64,000 bases of DNA from positions 2,681,557 through 2,745,556 of the forward strand of contig VZDJ01000034.1 of assembly GCA_008694505.1 (NCBI GenBank), given 5' to 3'. Source of the DNA: Cyanoderma ruficeps (taxonomy: Eukaryota; Chordata; Aves; Passeriformes; Timaliidae). This document shows positions 34,301-46,565 of the stretch, piece after piece. The translations under genes and the position numbers were made by a program. The first letter of the stretch is position 1. The number at the start of each line of letters is the position of its first letter. A model generated the notes under the pieces. That model had not been told where the DNA came from. It was given only the letters and a program-made list of their open reading frames with translations, and did not search any database.

Positions 34301-37300
34301 ACAGCAAAGCAGACTGCCCTTCAGCCTGATCCATCAGTCTCAAATTCGCTGCACAGGAGCAGCCTGGCAACCTCCCAGCACACGACAGTGCCCTGATAAC
34401 CTCCAAAGCTGTGTTATTTAAGCAGAGAAAGGTGAGCTTTGTTTAGCCCTTGGGCTCAAGGCTGAGCCGATGACAGATGCCAGCACTTCATCCAATTAGA
34501 TTTTTAAGTACTGAGCGCAAATTTATCAGGTGAGCAATTTGGAGATGTGGCACATGAGAGTTATCAATTTCTTTGGTAGCTCCATGGCTGCATCTCTCCT
34601 GGAGAGTCTCCCTCATCTTTTTATTTCACAGCATACTTCAAGAAAAAGAGTGAAGTGCTGGCAATGCCTCGTGAAGAATACAACAAATAGCAATGCAGTT
34701 GCCATTATACGCAGAAATTCCCTCCCCCTTTTTTTTAATCTACTTGCCAAATGTGATTATGAAGCTGAGATGTTTTATACACTAAGTGCTGCTGCCTGTG
34801 GTGTACATTCACATCAGCAAGAGAAAAGAACACACAACGCCTATGACACTGTATGCCTTACAAAATACAGAAAGGCAGGAAAGCTGCTGAATTTCAGTAA
34901 CAGATGCAGACTATTACACGCAGCCAGTCACTGCTCATTTCACCCATCAGCTACTTGACCCAGCTACATACACTGGTGTCTTCTGAGACATCCCAAAAAA
35001 GCAGCAGTAGTTGGAACATCCAGTGCCAGACACGGGAATATTAAAGTTTAACACGGGCACTTTTAAGTTGGTAAATGCTCAGCAAAGTAAGCACAGATCA
35101 AAGGGGGTTTTGAGCTTAGGCATTGATGCATCTGAAGAAGCAGCTAACAGAGAGGTAACGCTGAGGAATGAACAGCTTATGACAAGAGTCCTTGAAACCC
35201 CAGAAACAGCAATACTCTGCACTATCCAGGCTCAAGAGTGCTCTGTGCATTTTCTAATTTACTGCTTTTTCCTTTTTTTTTCCCGTCCTGTCCTTTTTTT
35301 TCCTTCCATGCACAGAACATGGAAGAGGAATGGAGACCCCTGCTTTGCTATCCTTCAAATAAAGGACAGACCAGGTTTTGTTCTTCAGCTTGGACCCATC
35401 AGATCTGAACTTCATCAGACAACATGAGAACTGACCTGAGGGTCTGTTGTTAAGTGTGCCACACATGACTGCTGGTAGGGCTGGTTTTGAGCAGAATATT
35501 GAGAGTCTTACAGGCACAGCCACATCTTAGCCTTTGTACACATCCCACACAGCTTTTCTGCCTTTTATTCTGCCAGCAAAGACTGCCTGTTTGAGTCAGA
35601 GACCCTGCTCAGATGCCTCCTATTTGTTGCTAGAGACGAGTGGCTTCACTCATCCAGCCACAGATTGTTTCTCTCTGATACTGCTGGAATGGAGAGCTGG
35701 TGCTCACTCAGCAACAGCACGATTTGAGGTGACTGCAGTTGTGCCTTTGCAAACCACTCAACGATGAAGATTTTCATCTTGGCACAGACACAAGAGCTGC
35801 AGCTGCCTTCTCCTCTTCATCAGGAACATTTCTATTGCCATCAGAGGCATTTCCGTCACCTGCCACAGCTGCGGAGAGCGAGGAAACGTCAGCTACGGCA
35901 GGAATTCAAGTCACCAGGATTCCCCATGTTATTCTTCCTCACTTTCAGGACACACACCAGAAGTGCAGGTGCCCTGTGCAGGGCTGGTCACACTCCGTCT
36001 GCCAGGACCACCAGTGCCCGCCAGTGCCCTTGTGAAGTGGTTACAGCACCCCCACCCTTCCTCCACTATGTGTTCACAGCAAGAGATGGAGCAGAGAACA
36101 GCCGAGGGGATTCTGTTCTCATTACACATGCAACCGCTGATGATGCTGTTCCCAACTCCTGGGACTGCCCTTCCCAGGGTGCTGGAGATGCTGTGATGTG
36201 AAGGCACAAGGGACACCATGTCCTGCTGGGCCCCCCTGAGGAACAGGTACCTCCCACGGTATGTGCTGTCTGCCTGCCCTACCAGGGAGCACTGAAGAAC
36301 CTGTAAGGGAATGTGTAATGAGGTGACAGGCAACAAAACCAGCGTGGGTGAACACAGGGATTCCCTGCAGAGCCTCCTTTTGACTCTGTGCTAGGAGAGC
36401 ACTCTCTGAGGAATGTAGCATCCCCCTCTTTAGGCTGAAACACCCGTGCCAGAGATCTCCATCATCACTGTTTGGAATGCTGTCTTCTCCAGGTTTCCTG
36501 ATGTTTTGGTGTTATGTCAGAAACATTTCAGCTGGCTCAGTACTGCAAGAGCCTGGAAAATGTTAAAAAAATCTTTCATCCCAACTTGCACTCAGTTTGG
36601 AAATGAGTGGAGCAACCATCACGCCTAAGGAGATTAGAGCCTGTTTGCTGGAAACTAAAGCCCATCCCTGCCACACCAGAAGCTGCAGTAGGACAGGTAA
36701 AATGCCCATTACTGCAGTTTGGTTGATGTGGGGATGGTAACAACAGCAGAGCCCAGAGCTTGAAGTCACGTTCCCAGCAATAGAGCAAACTCCTCACAAT
36801 GTTAACCGTGTCCTCAAGTCATTCTGTTTTATAGATAGAGACACAAGGAAAAAATGAAATCTAAAAAGCATTGTCAACTTGAATGATTTTTCAGGTTCTT
36901 GTCACTAAACAACCATCATCCCTCAGAGCATACAAAAAGCAATAAACCCAATAGAGCTAATAAAGGAAAACTGTGTGGAGCTTGACAGATCTGGCTGTCC
37001 CTGGCATGTGACAGCCAATTTTCCAAGCAGGCAAATTGAAGCTGCAGCAAACTTGTCCACAGGATAAGTGAGACCCTGACAAAAACAACACCAACTCCTG
37101 TTTTTTTTAACACTGTTAAGTTCTGCTAAAAAAAGGTCGTTTTTGAAAGAACATTCAAAAGGTTCTGCAAAATACATCTGTGACTGATATAAAACCTGCC
37201 CAGTAACTGCTGTTCATCATCTCACCTCTGCTGAGCATCAGCACGAAGCCAGTGGTCTGTAACACACATAAAGGGATGCACCTCACCCTGTTAACACTGT

Positions 37301-40300
37301 TTGTCCACTCTGGCTGTGCCAGCCCATGCCAGCCCCTATTACCTGTGTTTCTCTGGATGCTGAAAACCCATCAGAAACTGTAGTTTCCTCTACCAGCTGG
37401 AATTCCTCAGGCTGTGTGGCAAGCTGGCACAGAAAGGTTTGCAGGGAGAGTCCGTGACCAAACCAAGACCTAATTTACCCAAGAACCTGTTAACATTTCC
37501 TCTGTGTACTCACTGACTGAACATGCTTTTGAAGCCACTTATTTACCAATAAATTACAATGGTCTGGAATCATTAGCAACAAAGTAAATTATTTTAATTG
37601 ATCTGAACTTTTTTGCAATGCGGGAACTTCCTTCCTGTACAATTGCACTTTCTAAAGGACTGAAACAGCAAATGAAAGCTCTCTTGGAGCTTTGTGTCTG
37701 TAAAATGCTCTATATTCTGAAAGGCTGAAATTACACAAAATAAGAAATCAACAACTCTTCCATTTTTGCAATGAACCTTGAACCTGCCTTATGAACTTTA
37801 TAAGGGGTCAAGGCGTTTTCTATGTGGAGGGACACACCACAAGCCACACACAGCTCATGTAGGAGCTCTTGCTGCACTGTCCAAAAACAGTATTACAGAA
37901 TCACAGAATATTCAAGGACTTTATTATTTATTTTTTTTTTAGGGATTGGAGAAGATGAAGACTATGCAGATTTAAACAACTGCAGTTCATTTGGTATAAC
38001 TTCAGGCAAATGCAAAGGGGCAGAGGTCCTGTTAAAAAAGACTCAGGCCCCATCTGTCTGAGTAATGGCAGCCTCTGCAGAAACAAAGCTGCAATCTAAA
38101 ACAAACACGGTGCACTGCCATCAGGTATAAATACATTTCTATTCAAATTGGTTAGGGGCGTTCAGAGGAAATATTCAATTTATAAGTAGGGTATAAACGC
38201 ATCTTTCAAAATCAGAGTTTTCAGCACAGATTAGCTCTCCATCCCCATTGCTGCTGAGAGGGCTAATCACCACCCTGAATCAGCGCTTCGGCTCAACCTG
38301 ACACTGGAAATAACATATAATTATACTGATTAATTCTGCTGAAAACATACATTGTTTTGCTATAGAATGTAAACATAATAAGGTGAAAGTGTGTTACAGA
38401 TAGAAAAAGCTGCGCTGTTCAGAAAAACCTGCTCAGGTGCTACAGGCATTGGAATTACTGCATTTATTAAAAGAGCAGCACTGATTCCCACAGCTGCCTC
38501 CTGACTTCTGAGGGAAAAAAAAAAGAAGCAGAAAACTGGTGGATATGTGACCCAGGATTATAGTTGCAGCCTATTAAAGGCATCCAATTATTTATATATA
38601 CATCGGAATAAAATGGAACAATAAAAAAGGGCTTCTTCTAACAGCAGCACTCCTGCACAGCATCTGCACATTGAAGGGCCTGATGTGGCCAAAGGACCCT
38701 GGGTTCAAACACGGGGTTGATACAGAGGGAGCTCAATGGAGAGACAGGGAGGAAACAGAAGGAACTCAGCCCATCTCCTGGGAGTGAGGTATTAACAGCC
38801 AACAGAAGAAACATAAAAGGGCCCACAACACAAGGGAAAAAAATCTCCTAAAATTAGGAATTCCTCCTTGCACAGAATTACAGCAACAAAGTCTGGTAAT
38901 TTTGCAGAAGACACCAGCATTAACACAGAGCACTTAAAACCAAGAGACATGTCTTTCTCCTTAGCTGCATCTTGCTGTGCAATGATCTGAGAAGCCACTG
39001 AAAGAAAATTGCTTGAGTTTCCATTTTAGAGCTGCACTTAACCAAATACTATCTGTCTTCAGACGTATTGGCAAGAAAAAGTAGCAAATTACTTGTTTTT
39101 CCTGCAGCACCTAAAATCCCAACAGCCCCAGTGTCAGTCCCTTGTCACCCCCCACACCGCTGTGACCACTCTCCCCGTGCACTGCCTGCTCAGATTCTTT
39201 GCGTGTTATTTTAATTTAGTCACAAACACAAACCCGCACCTACAGCAAAGCACCCAAATCCCACAGGACAGCAGCATGAGTTCCATGGGCTCAGAGCATT
39301 TTCCAGGACCCTTTTGCAGCATGGCAGGTTGTGCTCTCACAAGCCAGCCTTGCCCTGGGATGGGGCAGCCCCCAGTACCCAGCTCCTGCAGAGCATCTCC
39401 TGGAGAGGAGGATCTGGGGTTTGCCTGGTAATAAACTGAAGGGAAAGGCAAACACAAATCTGCAGCTGAGTAAGGAACATTAAGTCTGACACGGGGAAGC
39501 TGTGATGCATTACTCAGCCTGATAAGTTTAATGTATAATTTAGAAAGATATCACCAAAATGGAAAAGAGAAGCTGTTAAGCAGCTCTGAAGGGTATTCAG
39601 CTCAGGCATCACATGCAGTTAGTGTTCACAGGAAGCTGCTTGCCCCATGGCACAGAACCACCCCTTGCCCAATAATTTGATTTAGATGTGTCTCAGCACT
39701 GAAGCACTTCAGAAAGTACTCATTCCTTTCCATAGGCCAGATTTAGGTTTTTCACTGAGCATTAGGTATTGCCTCCCTGCTTGATAAGCAAAAGCCATCA
39801 GATGGGAAAGCCATTCCCCAACTGCTGCTCACAGTATAGGCTCAACCAAGCAGTCTGAACCCTTTGACACCTTGGAAGTCACTAATAATCCCAAATTACA
39901 TTAGAAAGACCTTAAAGAATGCATCGGTAGAAATAAATTTTAAAAACACCACTAAAACCCACTGCTCACATAACACATCAGCTGTTACGATTTTTGTTTA
40001 GAAGAGTATAAATGACAGCCACCTTGCCACAGTCCTTTGAAGAAATACTTATCTTGGGGGGAAAAAAGAGTTTTGCTGGGGTGGCTTAGGGAATCTTCTG
40101 CCCTTTTGGCTTCAGCAGGACCTGCAGAGGAGGAATGCTGCAGCTGCTTGGTGAGGAGAGCTGTAGGCTGGTGAATGACAGCTCAGCACCTGCCTGACAG
40201 GGGAAGCATTGACAAGAAAAGGTTTAAAGGTTTATTTGCCAGCTGAACTTGCCCAAAGTGTCCCCTGGAGCCCACATTTCAGAATTAATGACTTCTGATA

Positions 40301-41403
40301 CTGCTCATGCGATCACTAGAGGGCCTATGGAAAATATTTTGATGATGAGAGATGCCATTTGTTAAGAGGATGAACATGAAGAGCAGAGGGAGGAGAACCC
40401 AGGACGCCCCCAGCACAGAGCAGACCCCTGCCACCCTGACACTGAGGATGGGACAGTGCAGGGGTCCCACCCCTCAGGGGCCCAGCAGCACTGGAAGGAT
40501 TCCAGCATTCATTGCTGCGGAATCTTTAGCTGCTGACTGGAATTATCTTTGCACGGCTCACGGCAGGGAGCTCAGTCAGGTCTCCATGGATGCCCCGGCC
40601 TTGCACGGAAAACCATCACCCTAATTGGAGAGGACTGGCAGGCTGTGTTGGGAGCACAGTGCCTGCCCTTCACATCCACACTGTCCCACCAGGGTTCCTC
40701 CTCCACACATCCACGTCACGGCTGCCACAGGCCCTGACAGCTGAATTTCAAGCAAAGTAGAAATGATGGGTGGCAGCAGGTTAGACCTGAGACAGGAAGG
40801 AAATTCATCCATGGAGCCAAAACGGCATTATGGCATGGGAAGGAAGAACGCCACATAGCAGGACACAGACAAAAAGCTGTGAAGAGCCCCAGAAGTGCAG
40901 GCAGCCCCAGAAAGGTCCAAGTTTTGATGTCCCTTCTGGCAGTCCCCCTAACAAGGTTGCTTGTTATTTCCCTGGATTCTCTCACCATCCACACATTTTC
41001 ATTCCATTTTTGAGTTTACCACACTCGAGAAAGGAATGACATCTTGCAGCAGTGTCACTGGATTTCCTTTCCCTAAATCAGATTTAACTTGTGTTGCTCT
41101 TTAGCAAAATTCATTGTCCTCTTACTCAGTATTACCAGATAAAAAGGACAGAACTGTCTTATCTACAATTTCGGGAACAATTCCTCATCTGACACAGTAT
41201 TTGTAGAACAGTGCCATTTGTCTTTTCCTAATCTGTTAATATCGACCTTTTCTATTTCCTTTAAACAGGACCTTTCCAGAAGTGATCTCTCCCCATCCAG
41301 CCCCTGCTGAATGGGACCATCCTGCACCACCTGCAGCATCTTGGACAGGGCTGTGACCCATCAGATGCCCTTGGTTTTATCCAATCCCTCTGTTCCTTAT
41401 ATC
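25306..41403 (-). other. Long CAMTA1 intron, middle part (no gene seen)
   Basis: It begins with about 100 bp of GC-rich sequence (25306-25410), then is ordinary intron. An N lies at 27540. AT-rich, repeat-free blocks at 25490-25650, 29215-29300, 33010-33240, 37530-37620 and 38320-38400 stand out and are discussed as possible conserved elements. No upstream CAMTA1 exon, antisense gene or intact transposon was recognised. That it is all intron is inferred from the gene's known large first introns. Confidence 0.5.
33010..33240 (-). other. Open-frame block, possible conserved element or lost exon
   Basis: On the minus strand a stop-free frame of about 75 codons or more runs through this block with a balanced composition (DYQRQHYESVLKVIDVIPPG, then LPVTDIKSNEFKEA). 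A tatagcag precedes it, which could be an acceptor, but I see no convincing donor after it and no recognised family. The DNA is AT-rich yet keeps several CpGs, as conserved non-coding elements often do. It is either a decayed retrocopy, an unlisted exon, or a CNE with a frame open by chance. Confidence 0.3.
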
Positions 41404-42022
41404 TGTATTGGTTTAGGGTAAATTTGGGAGAAAACCCCTGAAATAGGGTTCCTGGAGAGCAAACCCAGACGGCCCCTGCCCCCAGCTGGAAGAGAACTTC
41501 CTCGGAGAAAATTGGAAAAAACTGTTTATTCAACAAAGTGCCCACAAGCATAAAGAATGAAAATATGAAACAATAGAACTTTCCGTTCTGGAGTGAGATG
41601 GCAAATTGAGGAAGTCCTTGCTGTGGCTCAGTCAGGCCCTTATTCATTCTCCTGGAGGTTCAGGCCCCAGTGGGCCACAGATGTGAACTCCTCAGTGCTC
41701 CTCTGGGTTTTTCAGTCCAGAGCAAGTTTAAACAGTCCCAAGAAAAGGAAAGAAAAACAGTCCAGGAAGCTTCTCTGCCTCAGCTAACTAAACTAACTAA
41801 AAGCAAAAAAGATTTCTGTCCCACTGCTGTCCGTGCCTGAGCTGAACAACACTGTCCCGAGAAGAAAATGCAGAGGAGTGAAGGCTGTTTTTCAAAACAA
41901 ACTGCAGCTGCTTCTTTCCCTGCTTTGCTCTCAGAACCAGTCTTAAAGGCACAGAACTCAATATACAGCACACACAGAACAGATGAGTGGGGATACAAGC
42001 ATCATAAAGTCACCCTAGGACA
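41404..42022 (-). mobile_element. Endogenous retrovirus solo LTR (619 bp, 5-bp TSD)
   Basis: The element starts and ends with the inverted dinucleotides of an LTR. On the minus strand it begins TGTCC and ends AATACA. It is flanked on both sides by the same 5 bp, ATATC (41399-41403 and 42023-42027), a perfect target-site duplication. A polyadenylation signal AATAAA lies at 41530-41525 on the minus strand, about 120 bp before the 3' end. A TATA-like TATATT occurs upstream in the U3-like part. There is no internal retroviral coding region, so it is a solo LTR left by recombination. The wording resembles songbird ERV LTRs as I recall them, and the 5-bp duplication fits ERVL-type or some ERV1 elements; the family is not certain. 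Confidence 0.85.
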
Positions 42023-45000
42023 ATATCAAAGTTTTGCTCTTGACCTCAGTTCCATATTAAGAGAAACACCGACAACTCAGGACTCCCTCTAATGATATCC
42101 AAACCACCCCCCAAGTGCCTGCAGGACTCAGAAACAGCTTTCCAAATTTGTCCCTGTTTCCCAAATCCATTAAAAATATACATTATAAAAGGTTTTGATT
42201 CTGGCTGGCTCATTATCCAGAGCACCCTGTGCTGCAGCACCAGTCTCACCAATTTCAGTGACATTCCCAACCCAGTGGCATGGCTTTTCTGGCTTCCCAC
42301 TCCCAACAAAGAGTGAGATTCTTTTCAGGACACACCATTACTGCAACTGCTCCAGGAACTGCTTTATCACACATATATTTTAAACTCTTGACAACACTCA
42401 CACAGAGATAAGGGAACAAGAAGTTGGGCCACAGTTTTATAACATTTTCCCTATTTCTAGTGGTTTATCTCCAGAAAATATCAGTGTGTCTCCCAAATCC
42501 TTACAAATCAGTGCAGCTGGCAATATCTGCCTCTCTGACCTCAGTCAGTACTGCCTGCAATGATTCACTCAGAATAATCGGCTCAAAAGGGAGCCCTTGT
42601 TCCAAAAGCCTCTGCCTCCAGTACTCCAACCACCAGGCACCCACCTTTGCAGTGACACCAGAATCTCTTGGCATGATGTGCTGCTGTTTACTCAAAGCAA
42701 CAAGTGTACCTGCACCTGCCACACAACGACCTTTGACATGCAGAACAGCAGAGCGTGATCCTGAATTTCCATCCTTTCAGAGGCTACAGCGTGGGTGGGA
42801 ATGAAATGTGATGAGCGTCACGCTGCTGCACCAGCCACAGGCCACCAAGCACCAGTAGAGAAGGTGTTGGTGGCTGCTCCAAGAAGCTGTCACAGACCAA
42901 GGTCCAGGAGGATCATGCAACACACAGAAAAGGGGTCTGGGACACAGAGATAGCAAGCACACGGGCAATGCCAGCCAAATCATTTAAAAGCACACAGTTG
43001 GATCCTGTGATTCTGTATACAGCGGGGAGCAACTGGCCCCTGGCCACCCAGACATCCTGCAGGCGAGCAGGACCAGCACCTGGTGATGTGGTATAATCCC
43101 TGGCACGCTGTGAATGCCTGTGCTCCCTCTGGATATGGAGGAACTAATCCTTGGGAGTGCTTGGTGCAGCTCTGCAAGGAGCTGGTTTACCCTGTGTGGA
43201 GCAGGACCAGCAGTGCTCATGAACCAGAGCAATCTGAGGCTGCACTTTGGTGGGTTTAACAAGCACAGACTGTGCCCACAGAATCTGACATAATTTGAGT
43301 TCAGAGATGCAATAAAAAATAGCACTCCCTTCCCAGAGCTTTTAGACTCAAAAATCTCATCAAAAAGAAATGCAGGTCTATAAATTATGCAGCCCTACCC
43401 TGCCTATCACATTCAGCTGATGTGTAGAGTCTCTTCACTTTCTCAGTGGGTTTGAATTACGAGAGTTGGTAAAAATGCTGAGGGCTCCTGCCTCAGGCTG
43501 TGGGAGGGCAGCCCTGTGCTGGGCTGCTGCCTGAGCTGCTGAATAATCTCACAGCAAAAGACAACGATAGATTTTGTTGCAAATGCTCCTGAACTTCAGG
43601 TTATCTGGCTCAGAGGGGCAACCACACTTGGGCAGGAATATCCCAGCCAAAGCATCCTCCTCACACTGGACAGCAGCTTTCCCTGAAGACATTCCCTGAA
43701 GAACACTGGCCCCAGGAGCACAGCAGGGAACACCTGTGGCAGTGCTGGGCACTGCCTGTGCTACCTGTGCTCACATACAAGCAGAACAGTGCAGCACTTT
43801 TCGCCGTAGTCAGATCTTGGCACAGCATGCGATGAAAGACTTTCAGCATTGCCAGTGTGCTGAATTTAGCAGAGAAGGGAGCTGGGGAGATGGGATTCCT
43901 ACAGACAAAAATAGAAAGTTTTAAAGCTGCAGCAAAGAGAAAGACTGCTGGAACATGGAGTCCTCTAGCAGCATCCAGCCAAGCAGCAAGAACCAAAAGG
44001 AAACCTATAAATAATATAGAGCAGATCTGCTCTGATCCACTAACCTACTTCAGGACAGGTTTACAGCGAGGAATAAAAAGAATTTAAGCTTGATTGTGGT
44101 GATTTAGAATGTGTGCAGTGTTGATGTATATTCCTTGCCCTGGTTTCTCAGCTGGAATTAAACCAGATAACTGACTCCATGCACAGGGAAAGCAGTCGGT
44201 AGTTTTTGGAGAGGAGAGGGGAGGGAGAGCCTTGCACTGCCAGCTCCGTGTGCTGAGTGGCTGCTGCGTGCTCTGCTGGAGGCCTGGAGCCGTGCCCTTG
44301 GGGCAGGCAAGATCCCAGATGCTGTGAAAGCACAGCAGGATTAGAGCACCCTCATGGGAAGGGGAAAGCAAACACACGGATGTCACCATTTGTAGGTTTC
44401 TCAGAGGTGTCCTGGGACACGCAGCATGTGTAACACTTGTGTAGTGACAGGACACAAAATCACACAGAACACGGGTGGTTAATTGCCACTATGGAATAAC
44501 TGTGTACAGTTACTCGATGGTGGGTGAATGGAGGCAGTAAAAGTGAGCCCAGCTTTCCCACGGGGTGCATGGCAAGACCGTCAGCAAACCCAGGGAACAG
44601 TCCTAACTTCACTTAAATAGTGGTGACTAGTAATGTCCTTTACATCTAAACTGAATACAGCAAAATGGTGACATGGAACGTTGCAGGTGTTGCTGGATGC
44701 CTCAGCCAAGAGAAATTCCTGGCATGGGACCCCTCAGTGTTGTGTTACAACCTCCTGCCCTCCCCTGCCCTGAGACATCTGAAGGAGGTGCCGGATGCCA
44801 TTTCATCACTGGCTAAAGAGTTCTTCAAAGAACACCTCCATGTCACCAGTGCCCCCGCCCAGGGCCTTCTGAGCCTCTCTCTCTCCTTTTTCCATTCATC
44901 AGCACCATCTTAATTTCAAGCACACTCTGCCGAGGCAGACAGAGCCATAAATAGCCTCCTACCTCATCGTCTCTGCTCTCTGGGAGCACAGTGTCGCTGG

Positions 45001-45174
45001 CACAGGCCACGGCAGCCAGCCCTGCTCCTCTGGGGGGAGTGTGAGCTGTGCTTTGCCCAAATTGGTTTCAGCAATGCATTCCTGGTGTGAGGAACATCCA
45101 TCCAGAGCTGAGCTGGGGCCTGTATGCACACCTAGTCCAACAGGAAACCTCAGCATGACTGGCACTTGCACAAA

Positions 45175-45345
45175 CTTTAAAGATCATTAATTACTGTTAC
45201 TTTCCTAAAAACGCTTTGAAAAATAATTGCGAACATGATTTGGGCTTAATGAGCAAATGTGTTTGTGCTTTTGACATAGGCACGGCCTAGACAGGTGAAT
45301 TGATGGCCTGTAATCCGCTAATTAATTATACCAGGCTCTACTGAA
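45175..45345. promoter_or_regulatory. Candidate conserved non-coding element
   Basis: An AT-rich block with several homeodomain core words (CATTAATTA, GCTAATTAATTA) and retained CpGs (AACGC, TGCGA, CACGG, TCCGC). It is bounded by GC-richer sequence and free of repeats. The call is from composition only. Confidence 0.35.
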
Positions 45346-46374
45346 GTTCTTAGCCTCCTACTCTTCCTATTTCCTATCTATTTCCATTTCCTTTTTGACC
45401 CAAAGGAGATCACCCAGTTTTGCAGGTGTATGTTCCCATTTTATCAGTCTTTTAACAGAGTGGAAGCAGACTGTGCAGTTTGGGTGAGGGGGTGCCTGTC
45501 AGTGCCATCAGAGCAGCTCTCACAGTGCCAGTGCCCGCTGGCTCAGGAGGGGTAAACACCAACCTCCTCTGGGAACCTCCGGTGGTTCCCACCTGCAGCA
45601 AACCAAGCCTGAGCCTTTCACTCCTCTGACCAGCCAAGAGACAGCCAGCAGGGAAAGGATCAGGAGTTGCTCTGCCACAGACCACCCCTCCTGTCCCTAA
45701 AACACAAACTCACCCTGCAAAGCAAGGCTCAGGGCACCTGGCAGGCAGTGCCTTGGGAAGCCACACGCTGCTGCCACAGAGCTCTCATGCACTTCTGTAC
45801 AAGTAAGCCTGCTGTGTTTTGCCGACATGACATGCAAATTCACACATTTGTGTGGGCAGATAATTTCCATAAAAGATTTCCAGTGATCACGCACGAAGTC
45901 TGGCATTTCAGAACAGGTTCCTGCCCTGTGTCAGCACCTGAAATTTTTTTTTGTTTGTTTTTTTGGGGTTTTTTTTGGAGGACCCCAGTATGGCACCCAC
46001 AACCCACACCGAGAACAACACAACCCCAACAGCTCCAGCCCACCTCAAAGCCAAGCAGCACTTCATGGAAAACAAGAAAAGCCGAATTTTAGCTCTGTGC
46101 TCCTGGATTTTTCTGATTAGAGAAGCCCATGCTAAACACTTTTAAAAGCTCTTTTGGCCCCAGGTAGTTCCTGGCATAATGTCCTTCCCAGTAAATTGGT
46201 TTTGGGGGCGGGGGACTTGGTGCAGACTAATTCCCTGTGTTTTGCTGCCAGGCCTGTGACAAAGAACTGCTCCATTGTTCCAGAATAAGGTAATCTCTTG
46301 CTCTCAATCAAACACAGAATCACAAAAATACATTCCCCCCTTAATTCAGTTGAAACCCTGAGCTGTTCCCCAGG

Positions 46375-46565
46375 TAATTAATAATGTTTGCAAATGTGCC
46401 TCCTTTGAAGGAATATTATCGTAGTTTAGGTGACAAGCTCAGACTTGGATTCCTCTTTATAATTCCTAACATCTACTCAGGCAGCATTAATTGGATTCAA
46501 AGCAATTACAAAGGAGCCGGGTTGGCCACTTTATATCAAATTCTTGAAGAAATTTTGCTTTGGGC
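46375..46565. promoter_or_regulatory. Candidate conserved non-coding element with octamer-like word
   Basis: An AT-rich repeat-free block containing ATGTTTGCAAATG (octamer/forkhead-like) and GCATTAATTGG. The plus strand has an open frame of about 60 codons across it, which I regard as chance. Confidence 0.35.

Noticed and set aside
37893..37925. ACAGAATCACAGAAT, resembling the very end of a CR1 element
   Set aside because: Only about 15 bp match and no CR1 body follows on either side.
41261..41647. 128-codon minus-strand open frame
   Set aside because: It starts inside the solo LTR and runs out of it past the insertion border; it is not a gene.
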